64,000 bases of DNA from Seohaeicola saemankumensis (GTDB lineage Bacteria > Pseudomonadota > Alphaproteobacteria > Rhodobacterales > Rhodobacteraceae): assembly GCF_021021435.1 (NCBI RefSeq), contig NZ_JAINWI010000019.1, positions 32,132 through 96,131 of the forward strand. Reading direction: 5' to 3'. The translations under genes and the position numbers were made by a program. A model generated the notes under the pieces. That model searched no databases, was not told the origin of the DNA, and worked only from the letters and a program-made list of their open reading frames with translations. Positions 29,989 to 39,058 of the stretch are shown piece after piece. How positions within the stretch are numbered: the first letter of the stretch is position 1; each line of letters begins with the position of its first letter.

Positions 29989-32385
29989 ATGTCTTCCAAT
30001 GGCCACCGCCACGACCACAAGCACAGCTCTGACTGCAGTCACGATCATGTTGATGATCACAAACATGCGAGCGTAGCTCGCCACTCTGATGGAGGTGGTG
30101 CTGCGTGCTGCGGTGCTGGAGCCAACACCGGACGGGCACAATCCATCCCGTCGAATGGGCGAAGTTTTCAAGTTTCCGGTCTGGATTGTGCCGAAGAGGT
30201 GGCAATCCTGAATAGGGTGGTCGGTCCAAAAGTCGGCGGGACTGAGCATCTGGCGTTCGATGTCATCAATGGGCGGATGACAATTCTGGATACCGCAGTC
30301 GGGATTTCGGACAACGAGATTTCGCAACTGGTCGCGAGTACCGGCATGAGCGCAAAACCGTGGGACGCCGACAACGCAGCAGAGAATCAGGCCGCGCATC
30401 TGGCACGTCAAAAGCGGTTTACCGCGCTCAGCGGCGGCTTCTGGGTGGCAGGTTTTCTCTACCACATCGTCGAAACCGGCATGGGTGGTGCGCTCGGGCT
30501 ATTCGCAGGGCACGGAGAAATGCCGATGCCACTCGCGGAAGCAGGGTTATTCGCGGTGGCAATTCTCTTCGGGGTCTGGCTGGTCGCGCCCAAGGCTTGG
30601 TCTTCCGCGCGACGGTTTTCCCCTGACATGAACTTGTTGATGGTGGTCGCAGTGGCGGGTGCCATCGGGCTGGGCGAATTCTTCGAGGCCGCGACGGTTG
30701 CGTTTTTCTTCTCACTTTCGCTTTACCTTGAGAGCTGGAGTGTGGGGCGGGCCCGCAACGCGGTATCGGCCTTGCTGGATCTGGCGCCGCCGACAGCTCG
30801 GGTGATCCGATCAGATGGCAGCGAAACCGATGTGCCTGCGGCAGAGGTCGCCGTGAACGATCGCTTCATTGTGCGCGGCGGCGACCGCATCCCCCTCGAC
30901 GGTGAAGTGGTGGAGGGGGCGGGAGCCGTCGATCAGGCTCCCATTACCGGAGAAAGCGCGCTCGTGCCAAAGGAGCCGGGCGATGAGGTCTATGCCGGCA
31001 CGATCAACGGCGAAGGCACACTGACGGTACGAGCGACCAAGGCAGCTTCCGACACAGTGTTGGCCAAGATCATCCGTCTGGTCGGTGATGCCCATGCCCG
31101 CCGCGCGCCGGTCGAGCAATGGGTGGCGAAATTCGCGCGCATTTATACACCCATCGTGATGGCGGTGGCGATCACCATCGCGGTGGTGCCGCCACTCTTG
31201 CTCGGCGGCGCCTGGGACTATTGGTTCTACAATGCGCTGGTCCTTCTTGTCATCGCATGTCCTTGCGCACTGGTCATTTCTACGCCGGTGTCCATTGTAG
31301 CAGCGCTGGCCGCTTCGGCGCGAGCAGGGGTGCTCATCAAGGGCGGCGCTTATGTCGAAGCGCCAGGGCGCACCACAGCGCTGGCGATGGACAAGACGGG
31401 AACGATCACCATGGGCGAGCCTGAGGTGGCGGCGGTTCACCCGCTGGGTGAAGCCTCCGCTCGCGAAATCATCACGCTGGCAGCCAGTCTGGAGGCGCGG
31501 TCCTCGCACCCGCTGGCACGCGCCATCCTCGCGCGCGCAGAAAGCGATGGTGTTTCCGTGTCTGCCGCAGAGGACACGCGGACCGTGCCTGGGCGCGGGC
31601 TCGAAGGACGCGCCGACCGGCGCGCGATCTGGCTCGGATCAGATCGGTTTGCCCAAGAGAAAGGTTTCAGCAATGCCATTCCGGCGGATCTTCGGGACCG
31701 GATCGAAGGGGCAGGCAGCACCCTGGTTGCCGTGGGTGACGAGACCGGCGTGACCGGCGTGCTGGAGCTTCGTGACCGCATTCGCCCCGATGCAAAGGGT
31801 ATCGTTGCGCGTCTGCACGCGCAGGGTGTGAAGACAATCGTGATGTTGACGGGCGACAACGAACGCACCGCACGTGCGGTGGCGGCCGAGGTCGGCATTG
31901 ACGAGGTGCGCGCCGAACTCTTGCCAGAAGACAAGGTGAAGGCCATCGAGGAACTGGTGGAATGCCACGATATGGTGGCGATGATCGGCGACGGCGTGAA
32001 CGACGCGCCCGCAATGGCGCGCGCGCATTATGCCATTGCCATGGGGGCTGTCGGATCGGATGCGGCGATCGAAACGGCAGATATTGCACTGATGACCGAC
32101 GATCTGGCTCGAGTGCCGTGGCTGATTACTCACTCTCGGCGGACAATGACGATTATCCACCAGAATATCGGTATATCGCTGGCAACAAAGGCGCTGTTCG
32201 TCGGGCTGACCGCGTTCGGGATGGCCTCGATGTGGGGCGCCATCGCTGCGGATGTAGGCGTTTCCCTGTTGGTGGTCGCCAATGCGCTGCGGCTTTTGAA
32301 CGGCCATCGGATCAAGGACGGGCCTTCGGGCGGTGAACCGGTGGGCGAGCAGATGGCGAAGGGAGCACTGGCGCACGGTCATTGA
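29989..32385 (+). CDS. zntA: Zn/Cd/Pb-translocating P1B-type ATPase
   Basis: This 798-residue efflux ATPase for divalent soft metals opens with a His/Asp-rich stretch (HRHDHKHSSDCSHDHVDD) and a degenerate HMA-like domain with SGLDCAEE. The core has CPC at C424-P-C426, DKTGT with phosphorylated D468, a SSHPLARA motif, and GDGVNDAPA. The CPC-context ACPCALVIS and the late D in VGVSLLVVANALRL are of the ZntA/CadA class, not the copper class. A MerR-type operator lies 33 bp upstream. It is followed 63 bp later by a second L,D-transpeptidase on the same strand. Confidence 0.93.
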   Translation: MSSNGHRHDHKHSSDCSHDHVDDHKHASVARHSDGGGAACCGAGANTGRAQSIPSNGRSFQVSGLDCAEEVAILNRVVGPKVGGTEHLAFDVINGRMTILDTAVGISDNEISQLVASTGMSAKPWDADNAAENQAAHLARQKRFTALSGGFWVAGFLYHIVETGMGGALGLFAGHGEMPMPLAEAGLFAVAILFGVWLVAPKAWSSARRFSPDMNLLMVVAVAGAIGLGEFFEAATVAFFFSLSLYLESWSVGRARNAVSALLDLAPPTARVIRSDGSETDVPAAEVAVNDRFIVRGGDRIPLDGEVVEGAGAVDQAPITGESALVPKEPGDEVYAGTINGEGTLTVRATKAASDTVLAKIIRLVGDAHARRAPVEQWVAKFARIYTPIVMAVAITIAVVPPLLLGGAWDYWFYNALVLLVIACPCALVISTPVSIVAALAASARAGVLIKGGAYVEAPGRTTALAMDKTGTITMGEPEVAAVHPLGEASAREIITLAASLEARSSHPLARAILARAESDGVSVSAAEDTRTVPGRGLEGRADRRAIWLGSDRFAQEKGFSNAIPADLRDRIEGAGSTLVAVGDETGVTGVLELRDRIRPDAKGIVARLHAQGVKTIVMLTGDNERTARAVAAEVGIDEVRAELLPEDKVKAIEELVECHDMVAMIGDGVNDAPAMARAHYAIAMGAVGSDAAIETADIALMTDDLARVPWLITHSRRTMTIIHQNIGISLATKALFVGLTAFGMASMWGAIAADVGVSLLVVANALRLLNGHRIKDGPSGGEPVGEQMAKGALAHGH

Positions 32386-32448
32386 TCCGACGTCTTCGGT
32401 AGAGTAACCTCTGGCACCAACAGACCTCGCAAAAAGGGGCGTCGAGCA

Positions 32449-32961
32449 GTGACAAACACCAGATTTCCACGGCGCGCCTTTTTGATGGGCGGATTGGCCT
32501 CCTTCCTGTCAGGTTGTGCCAGCAAGTTCCGGTCTTACAACGGACCCGAAGTGACCCGGCTACGCATGTATAAGGCACAGCGGTTTCTGGTTCTGGACGG
32601 GGTGGATGACGTCTTGCGGACCTATCCCATCGGATTAGGCTTCGCGCCCGAAGGTCACAAGCAGTTCGAGGGGGACGGCCGTACGCCGGAGGGCTCCTAC
32701 GTGATTGATCGGCGCAACCCGGAGAGCCTCTTTCACCTGTCGATTGGCATCTCATATCCCAACGCGGCAGACATCGCTTTTGCGCAGGCTCAAGGAAAGT
32801 CGCCCGGTGGCGACATTTTCATCCACGGAGGACCGCGCAAGGGGATCGACCCAATGAATGTCCGCGACTGGACGGCAGGCTGCATCGCCGTCACTGACCG
32901 CCAGATCGAGGAAATCTATGCCATGGTCAGGGACGGGACACCGATCGACATTTACGCCTAA
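32449..32961 (+). CDS. L,D-transpeptidase (YkuD family), second copy
   Basis: This 170-residue protein starts at a GTG and has a signal peptide with possible lipobox (LASFLSGC) near residue 23. The YkuD core includes the FEGDGRTPEGSYVID segment, then IFIHGGPRKG with the catalytic-site His, and DWTAGCIAVTD with the nucleophile Cys near 144. It sits 63 bp after the Zn/Cd/Pb ATPase and can be co-transcribed with it from the MerR-type promoter. It is shorter than and clearly distinct from the first copy at 28.8 kb. It ends 3 bp from the convergent phnE-like gene. Confidence 0.85.
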   Translation: MTNTRFPRRAFLMGGLASFLSGCASKFRSYNGPEVTRLRMYKAQRFLVLDGVDDVLRTYPIGLGFAPEGHKQFEGDGRTPEGSYVIDRRNPESLFHLSIGISYPNAADIAFAQAQGKSPGGDIFIHGGPRKGIDPMNVRDWTAGCIAVTDRQIEEIYAMVRDGTPIDIYA

Positions 32962-32964
32962 GGA

Positions 32965-33723
32965 TCAGGTGAAGCGGCGCCGCAGTGCGACGTTGATCGC
33001 CTCAATGGCCATGACCATGACGACGACCGCAATCGTGACGCTGGCGGCCTTATCATACTGGAAGGATCTCACGTAGGTCTGGATGTAGAAGCCGATCCCA
33101 CCCGCGCCGACGATGCCGAGGATCAGCGACTCGCGCAGGTTCAGTTCGAACCGGAAAATCGTGTCGCGGGCAATGACTGGGGCCATCTGCGGCCAGATCG
33201 CATGCCTGAGCCGCACGAGCGGTCCGGCGCCGGCGCTTTCCAGTGCTGCGATCGGCGCGCGGGACACGCCGTCGATCGCCTCGGCATAGAACTTGGCGAG
33301 CATCCCCGTTGCATGAAAGGCGACCGCGATGATGCCGGGCAGCGGCCCGAGCCCGACAGCGCCCACCATAAGCATGGCCACGAGGATCAGCGGCACGGCC
33401 CGGATAAAGGCCAGCAGCGCGCGCACAGGGCCGAACACCATGCGCGAGACCATGGTCTCGGAGGCGAGGATGGCCAGAGGGATCGACAGGATCACAGCGC
33501 CGAGGGAACCGAGGATCGCTATTCTCAGCGTTTCCGCGCTGCCCTTCCTGATCTCGGCCATCACTGTCGGATCGGGCGGGAACATCCGCCCGAGAAAGTC
33601 AGCGATCCGCGGACCGGCCGAAACGAGACGCGACAACTCGACATCGGTCGTGGCGAAGGACCAGAGGATTGCGCCTGCGATCAGGGTGCTGGTCGCGAAG
33701 CCGCCGAACCTGCGGTGGCCCAT
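32965..33723 (-). CDS. phnE: PhnE-like ABC permease
   Basis: The ATG at 33723 overlaps the stop of the ATPase gene by one base and gives 252 residues. It is an inner-membrane permease of the phosphonate/phosphite group with about six membrane helices and the EAA-type loop AALESAGAGPLVRLRHAIWPQ near residue 160, which contacts the ATPase. The frame continues upstream in the same phase, but that part is antisense shadow. Together with the two genes upstream it forms a complete importer. The order binding protein, ATPase, permease fits phnDCE. Substrate assignment by homology is uncertain because these importers differ widely in specificity. Confidence 0.85.
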   Translation of the reverse strand: MGHRRFGGFATSTLIAGAILWSFATTDVELSRLVSAGPRIADFLGRMFPPDPTVMAEIRKGSAETLRIAILGSLGAVILSIPLAILASETMVSRMVFGPVRALLAFIRAVPLILVAMLMVGAVGLGPLPGIIAVAFHATGMLAKFYAEAIDGVSRAPIAALESAGAGPLVRLRHAIWPQMAPVIARDTIFRFELNLRESLILGIVGAGGIGFYIQTYVRSFQYDKAASVTIAVVVMVMAIEAINVALRRRFT

Positions 33724-34505
33724 CAGGACACCGCCCGGAGGCCGGAACCGGGCATCGGCTCTGCCTCCCGGTAGAGAGCCGCCGTCGCCTCGTCCTGCAA
33801 CTCGGATGTCGGCACATCGAACACGATCCGCCCGTTCCGCATGCCGATGATGCGCTGCGCGAAACGCCGCGCCAGGTCGGGCTGGTGCGAGGAAAACAGC
33901 GCCGTTGCGCCGCGCGCTTGCGCCGCCCCGGTCAGCATCGCCAAGACCTCCCCAGCGCGGGTGGGGTCGAGGTTGCTCACCGGCTCGTCGGCGAGGATCA
34001 GCCGTGGCTCCTGCGCGAGACACCGCGCAATGGCCACGCGCTGCCGCTGGCCGCCGCTGAGACTGTCGACCCGGCGTTCGGCGAGATCGGCAATGCCGCA
34101 ATCAGTGAGGGCTGTGCGCGCAATGTCGAGATCATGTGGCCTTGGCGACCCCAGCAGGGCGCGCAGGGGCGCCATCCGGCCTAGGCGGCCGTTGAGCACG
34201 TTGCGCAGAACCGTGGAGCGTTCGACCAAGGCGAATTCCTGAAATACGAAACCGGTATCAGGTCGGCTTGCGCGCGGCGGCGGTTGGTCTGGATCGAGCG
34301 GCGCACCCAAGACTGAAACGCGCCCGCGCCAGCCGTGGAGCCTGCCATCGAGCAATGCCAGCAGCGTTGTTTTTCCTGCCCCGGACGGGCCGAGCAAAGC
34401 GACGCTTTCGCCGGTCGAAATCGTAAGCGAGACTCGCTCCAGCGCCGGAACACTCCCGCCCGGATGGGCAAAGTTCAGGTCGTCGATCCGGATGGCGGTG
34501 GTCAT
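33723..34505 (-). CDS. phnC: PhnC-like ABC transporter ATP-binding protein
   Basis: This 260-residue ATPase carries Walker A GPSGAGKTTLLALL near residue 38, the ABC signature LSGGQRQRVAIARCL near 145, and Walker B RLILADEP with the following SNLDP. It overlaps the substrate-binding protein gene by 4 bp and phnE by one base. It energises import by the PhnD/PhnE pair. Composition and length are normal for the family. Confidence 0.88.
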   Translation of the reverse strand: MTTAIRIDDLNFAHPGGSVPALERVSLTISTGESVALLGPSGAGKTTLLALLDGRLHGWRGRVSVLGAPLDPDQPPPRASRPDTGFVFQEFALVERSTVLRNVLNGRLGRMAPLRALLGSPRPHDLDIARTALTDCGIADLAERRVDSLSGGQRQRVAIARCLAQEPRLILADEPVSNLDPTRAGEVLAMLTGAAQARGATALFSSHQPDLARRFAQRIIGMRNGRIVFDVPTSELQDEATAALYREAEPMPGSGLRAVS

Positions 34506-35377
34506 TCCAGGAGCCCATATCGCCGTGCCATGTCGCGCACGCCGTCATAGGCGGCAGGGTCGGCCCTGACATAGCCGTCCGGCCCGTAGAGATAGCGCAG
34601 CTTGTCGCGGTTCTCGGGCTCGTTGAGCCGCAGCATCGCGTTGGTGAAGCGGTCTTGCACCTCGGCATCCAACCCGGGTCGCGCGATCACGACATGGCTG
34701 GGGATTGGCGGGCTTTCCGCGATCCATGTCACCTGTGCTTGCTGCTGCGGCGTCAGGAGCAGGTCGGCATACTGGCTGGCACCCGCAGCGTCGACCAGAC
34801 CTTCGGCCATCGCCTGCATGGCCTGCTGATAGCCGCCTGCGAAGAAGACGCGGCCGAAGAATGCCTCCGCCGCGCCTGGGCCGTCGATCAGCCGAGCCTC
34901 GACGAATTCGGCGAGCGGGTAGAGATAGCCCGATTCCGAGATCGGATCGGCGAATGCGATGTCGCGTCCGCGCAGGTCTGCAAGCGCGCCGATGCCACTG
35001 TCGCGACGCACGAAAATGCGTCCCGTATAACTCGGCGCGTCGCGGTAGACCTCGGAGAGAAGCGGCACCGCGCCGATCTCGGCCTCGGCCAGAACGAAGG
35101 GCAGGGCGCCGATGAAGGAGATGTCGGCGTCGCCGTTTCTCAGCGCCTCGACCGCCGCCGCATGGTCGATGGTGACGAACCCTTCGACGGGGACGCCGAT
35201 CTCACTGGCCAGCCAGCCGCTGATGGCCTCTATGTCGCCCAGGAGCTTCTCGGGGTTCTCCTGCGGGATGAAAGCCAGCCGCAACGCAGTGTCCTGCGCG
35301 GCCAGCGGGGTTGCGAGCGATACTGCGCCCGCAGCGGCCAGCGCCAACATCGTTCTGCGGTTCATATGGATCGCCAT
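34502..35377 (-). CDS. phnD: PhnD-like periplasmic substrate-binding protein
   Basis: This 291-residue (287 from the second Met) periplasmic protein has a signal peptide (NRRTMLALAAAGAVSL, cleaved near AAQ-DT) and the phosphate/phosphite/phosphonate-binding fold: LRLAFIPQENPEKL at the mature N-terminus, FIGALPFVLAE near 90, ADPISESGYLYPL near 143 and a VVIARPGLD strand near 225. It follows the di-haem peroxidase gene directly (stop and start share a base) and is coupled to phnC. The ligand pocket cannot be assigned by eye. Context with an MntR-like regulator leaves open a metal-linked ligand. Confidence 0.87.
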   Translation of the reverse strand: MAIHMNRRTMLALAAAGAVSLATPLAAQDTALRLAFIPQENPEKLLGDIEAISGWLASEIGVPVEGFVTIDHAAAVEALRNGDADISFIGALPFVLAEAEIGAVPLLSEVYRDAPSYTGRIFVRRDSGIGALADLRGRDIAFADPISESGYLYPLAEFVEARLIDGPGAAEAFFGRVFFAGGYQQAMQAMAEGLVDAAGASQYADLLLTPQQQAQVTWIAESPPIPSHVVIARPGLDAEVQDRFTNAMLRLNEPENRDKLRYLYGPDGYVRADPAAYDGVRDMARRYGLLE

Positions 35378-37257
35378 CAGAATGCCCTCTCTTCGATTGC
35401 GTCGGCTTCGGACTTGAACGCGGTCCAGCTTGTTTCGGCAGCCACCCAGTCATCAGTACGAACGGCGTCACCAACCTCGGCCAGACGTTGGGCCAACGCG
35501 TAGACTTCAGGCCGCGCAGCCAGGTTCGACATTGTGCTGGCGTCCGCCGAAAGGTCCGCGGCCACGGTGTCGGTCAGCAGCAGGATATGTTTTGCATCCC
35601 GCTGCGGCAGCAGCGTATCAAGCGTCGAGGCGAAGGTCGTCAGTTCGGAGAATGCCAGCCGGAAGGCGGTGTTCTCGGCGTCGAATGCCTCATAGGGCTC
35701 GTCCGCTGCGCCCACGGTCTCCAGATAGGCCGTCAGGTCGGCCCGTTCCGCTCCGGTCAGGCCGAGCGACTTCGATTCGTCGAACCAGTCCACGACAGCG
35801 GCCAGGGTCGGCAGCGACCCGTCGTGGAAATAGGGCGCGGTGTAGACGGTGCCGAGCAGCGTGGGTGTATCCATCGCACCGGTGCGGGCGCCATCGTAGG
35901 CCAACGCAACCGAGCCGATATCATGGGCCTGCCGGTCCAGGAAGTTCGTGTCCGGGACGTGGCAGCTGGAGCAGGAACGGTCGCCGAGCGCCGCGAAGGG
36001 TGTATTGAAGATCGCTTCGCCGCGCTGCGCTGCCTCGGGAGCGGCTTCGGTCAGCTGACCATCCGGTGTCAGCATGGAGTTGGGCAGGAAGTCGAATTCG
36101 AGCATGTAGGCGAGCAGAGCATCCAGCATGAAGGGCGTCGGTTCATCGCCGCCGAACTCGTTGACGATGACGTTGCGGGTGAAATCGCGCAAGGAGGCGA
36201 AGCGGCCATCGCGGCCGTAGGGCCCGGTGAAGCGCAGGCCACGGAGGCTGGGGATGTCAATCGGATCATCACGCCGGTCATTGAAGATCGGGTTGAAGAA
36301 GGCGCCATCGACATCGATCGCGCCTGGTTGATGGCTCGCACCCGGAATGAAAAGCCTCTGGTTAACGTCCGATCGGTTGTGACAGGTCGAACAAGCGACC
36401 CCGAGACCCTGCGCCGGATTGCCAAAGATTTGCGCGCTGTCGAATAGCATGTCGCCATAGGCCACCAATGGCAGGTCGGTCTCGTCGATGCCCTGCTCCT
36501 CGAAATTGAGGACGAGGCGCGGCAGCGGATCCTGATCGAAGATGTCAGACCCCGGCGGCAGGCTAGGCGGCACCTCGATGGTGCGGCCACTCAGGACAAC
36601 AGTTTCCGGCAGCGCGCTCAGCGTCCGGCGCGGCGCGAAATCGTCAACGAGGTAATTCTCGGCGAGATAGAGGGAGATGACTTCGCGCGCGGCTTCCATG
36701 GTTTTGCGACTCGCGGGTGTGGCACCAGCACCAAGAACACCGGCGGAACCTGTGCTGCTGTTGAGTTCCAGCCAGGCGAGGCCGATGCGTCTCGAAGCGT
36801 CGGGATCAGCAGCCGCGATACCGTCCGCGAACGAGCGATAGAGTTCTCGGGCTGTCCGCACGGCCTGCTGCGCACGTGCAGGGTCGTCGGCCATGACTGC
36901 TCGGTCCAGTTCCTCGTCGATCCGGCGCGCGATCAGCCGCGTCGCCTCGGCAAAGACCGCCTGGCGGTCTTCGCGAGTGATGGCGTCCAGAAGGGGGGCG
37001 GGTCCGATGTCGCTGTTGCCGTCCAGCCATGCCAATGCACCAACAGAGAATTCCGAACCCCGGTAGGGTTCGGCCCAGGCGGTCCCGACGTCATCCCAAG
37101 GCAGCGGTTCGAGATTTCCGAGGAAGAGAGTCAGCCGGTAGGCCGCCGCCTCGGGAAGCCATGGAGCCTCCTTGGCAGGCGTCGCAGCGACAGGTCCGGA
37201 CAGGACGAGCGCACTTGCGAGTGCGACAATGAACGCTCCAAGGAATTTCTGAATCAC
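35377..37257 (-). CDS. Di-haem cytochrome c peroxidase/MauG-family protein with extra N-terminal domain
   Basis: I chose the GTG at 37257, preceded by GGAG, over the TTG at 37275; it gives 626 residues with a signal peptide (cleaved near AAT-PA). Two c-type haem motifs are seen: CSTCH at about 289 and CSSCH at about 429, as in the bacterial peroxidase/MauG superfamily. The N-terminal 240 residues are mostly helical without a known motif, and about 80 helical residues follow the peroxidase domain; family members are commonly 330-450 residues. It heads an operon with phnDCE-like genes, divergent from an MntR-like regulator. It may reduce peroxide or oxidise a protein or metal ligand. Confidence 0.82.
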   Translation of the reverse strand: MIQKFLGAFIVALASALVLSGPVAATPAKEAPWLPEAAAYRLTLFLGNLEPLPWDDVGTAWAEPYRGSEFSVGALAWLDGNSDIGPAPLLDAITREDRQAVFAEATRLIARRIDEELDRAVMADDPARAQQAVRTARELYRSFADGIAAADPDASRRIGLAWLELNSSTGSAGVLGAGATPASRKTMEAAREVISLYLAENYLVDDFAPRRTLSALPETVVLSGRTIEVPPSLPPGSDIFDQDPLPRLVLNFEEQGIDETDLPLVAYGDMLFDSAQIFGNPAQGLGVACSTCHNRSDVNQRLFIPGASHQPGAIDVDGAFFNPIFNDRRDDPIDIPSLRGLRFTGPYGRDGRFASLRDFTRNVIVNEFGGDEPTPFMLDALLAYMLEFDFLPNSMLTPDGQLTEAAPEAAQRGEAIFNTPFAALGDRSCSSCHVPDTNFLDRQAHDIGSVALAYDGARTGAMDTPTLLGTVYTAPYFHDGSLPTLAAVVDWFDESKSLGLTGAERADLTAYLETVGAADEPYEAFDAENTAFRLAFSELTTFASTLDTLLPQRDAKHILLLTDTVAADLSADASTMSNLAARPEVYALAQRLAEVGDAVRTDDWVAAETSWTAFKSEADAIEERAF

Positions 37258-37278
37258 CGCAGTCTCCGAATTCAAAAG

Positions 37279-37292
37279 TTAGACACGGCTAA
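37279..37292. promoter_or_regulatory. Imperfect palindrome, candidate MntR-like operator
   Basis: TTAGACACGGCTAA is a 14-bp imperfect palindrome (TTAG..C..G.CTAA) in the AT-rich gap between the peroxidase operon and the MntR-like gene. Its position suits a site that represses both divergent units. The sequence is not a documented box that I can match exactly, so this is a candidate only. Confidence 0.45.
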
Positions 37293-37351
37293 TTTATCTA
37301 CCCTAAGCAAACAAGTTGTCAATCCTGCAGTTTCCCTGCAAAGTCCCAACT

Positions 37352-37822
37352 ATGACAAAGCTGCAATCACAGGAACATGAACCGTTCGAAACTGTCGACA
37401 GGGCTCCCGAAGCACAGGCTGAGGGGTTCGCGACCGTGCGTCAGGCACATGAGAGCGAAATGGCGGAAGATTACGTTGAACTGATCGCCGAACTGATCGA
37501 GTCGCGCGGAGAGGCAAGGCCGGTGGAAATCGCCGAACGTTTTGGAGTGAAGCCGCCGACCGTGACCAAGAACATCTCGCGGCTCAAAGCTGCTGGCCTG
37601 GTGCGGCGGGAACCTTACCGCGCCATATTCCTCACGGATGCCGGTCGGGAGTTGGCCGAGGCCTGCCGCCGACGACACAGGATCGTCGTCGCGTTTCTCC
37701 TCAGCCTGGGAATCGACGAAGAGACTGCGGAACGCGATGCGGAAGGGATCGAGCATCACGTCAGCACGACCACGCTGGAGGCCTTCGAACACGCCCTCCT
37801 GCAATCTCAAAGCGGCAAGTAG
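37352..37822 (+). CDS. mntR: MntR/DtxR-family metal-dependent regulator
   Basis: The ATG at 37352 gives 156 residues; the frame also has a Met at 37316. The winged helix occupies about residues 40-95 (EDYVELIAELIESRGEARP, then RFGVKPPTVTKNISRLKAAG). The dimerisation domain has RRRHRIVVAFLLSLGID and DAEGIEHHVS, holding the Glu/His ligands expected in MntR. The family represses metal uptake genes when Mn(II) or Fe(II) is sufficient. It diverges from the peroxidase-phnDCE operon across a gap containing a palindrome, so that operon is its probable target. Confidence 0.85.
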   Translation: MTKLQSQEHEPFETVDRAPEAQAEGFATVRQAHESEMAEDYVELIAELIESRGEARPVEIAERFGVKPPTVTKNISRLKAAGLVRREPYRAIFLTDAGRELAEACRRRHRIVVAFLLSLGIDEETAERDAEGIEHHVSTTTLEAFEHALLQSQSGK

Positions 37823-38065
37823 CGCAGCATCAAGTTCTCGCGAAATTCAGAAAAGCAAGACTCAGGAGGCGGCGGCGTCAGCAGTCAAAGGCTGGTGGGT
37901 TGGCATTTGTTCTGATGGTCAACCTTAGTGCAGAAAATCGTTCGTGTCCTCTGAGCTTGGCCAGCCCGAGATAGTGTGCCCAAAATCTCTGACTGCGACG
38001 ACGGTGCAGCGAGAATGTCGATCGCGGGAAAAGACGTGGATACAACCTTTGATTTGCTCCTCTGT

Positions 38066-39058
38066 TCAAAGCGCATAGACAATTGTCACCACCGTCGTCA
38101 TGACGATGAAGAACATGACCAAGGCACCTATGGCGAGCGTCCGGCCCATGTCGCGGTTTGGCTCTGCTACTTTCAGACGCAATTCTTCGGCCGTTTCCGG
38201 AAACTCGAGCGCCGCGGAGTTTGACCCTCGCACCAACTCGTATCGTGAATTCCAGCGACGCACCTCGGCCGCGTTCCACCCGTTCATGACCAGAATGATC
38301 GCGGCGATCATCAGCATCGAGGACGGGACCCAGATCGTGTAGCCACCCATGGTTTCGTCGGACAGGGGATCGAGAAACCCGGTTCCCGCCGTTTGGTAGG
38401 AAGCATAGAGGCTCACCTCTTTGAGTGTCGTCAAGGAACCCAGAAAAATGTTTGAAACGATCACCGCGAAACCGGAGATCAGCCTTGCGCCGCGCCTCGC
38501 GCCCTCAGGGGGATCTCTCGGGTCGAAGAGCATGCCGAAATACCAGATCCCTGCCAGCACCATCGCAAAATGGGCGAACACCTCGATCGCCGCGATGCGC
38601 TGAGCAAGTCCGTAAAGCACTGGAATCTGCCAGATAAAGAGCGACGTGATGAGCGCGGCAGTGGCGGTTACCGGATGTGCCAAGAACCGAAATGCAAAAG
38701 ATTTTCCAAGAGCGTCGAGGTATCGACGCCACCGTCTGTTCAAACCGGCTTGCAATAATCGCCACGGCTGAGAGACCGCGAAGAGTAGTGGTCCTGCAAG
38801 GCGGAGGAGAAGGTGCTCCACTTGGTGCACCGAAAAGAGGCTATGCCCCAACGAAGCCAGAGGCGCATTTGTGGCCGCGAGAATGCAGGTCAAGCCAGCG
38901 AGGAACAGGGCTTGCCGCCACATAGACACCGTCCCGCGAATGCGAGCGGATCGCACGAGGCCGCGCATGTAGACCCATGCGGCCAAGCTGACGGAAACAA
39001 GGGACACTGGCGAAATCGCATACCCAAACGGGTCGAAAAGGAGGAAGTAAGTGATCAT
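38066..39058 (-). CDS. ctaG: Cytochrome c oxidase assembly factor CtaG (caa3 type)
   Basis: This 330-residue protein with about seven membrane helices belongs to the caa3-type CtaG family. It has the conserved HSLFSVHQVEHLLLRLAGPL segment with His residues near 80-86 that are thought to bind metal. It also has FAHFAMVLAGIWYFG near 165. It is the last gene of the 13-gene minus-strand operon and overlaps the penicillin-acylase-like gene by 4 bp. The family is needed for oxidase assembly or copper delivery in several bacteria. Placing it with two SCO proteins and a PCuAC chaperone makes a full copper-to-oxidase set. Confidence 0.82.
   Translation of the reverse strand: MITYFLLFDPFGYAISPVSLVSVSLAAWVYMRGLVRSARIRGTVSMWRQALFLAGLTCILAATNAPLASLGHSLFSVHQVEHLLLRLAGPLLFAVSQPWRLLQAGLNRRWRRYLDALGKSFAFRFLAHPVTATAALITSLFIWQIPVLYGLAQRIAAIEVFAHFAMVLAGIWYFGMLFDPRDPPEGARRGARLISGFAVIVSNIFLGSLTTLKEVSLYASYQTAGTGFLDPLSDETMGGYTIWVPSSMLMIAAIILVMNGWNAAEVRRWNSRYELVRGSNSAALEFPETAEELRLKVAEPNRDMGRTLAIGALVMFFIVMTTVVTIVYAL

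Noticed and set aside
29821..30465. Long minus-strand frame extending the lipoprotein gene to 30465
   Set aside because: It runs antisense through the start of the Zn/Cd/Pb ATPase, and the residues upstream of the lipoprotein Met have no coding character.
37878..38279. 133-residue minus-strand frame at the end of the ctaG gene
   Set aside because: Arg/His-rich shadow that overlaps the 3' end of ctaG in another frame; no motif found.
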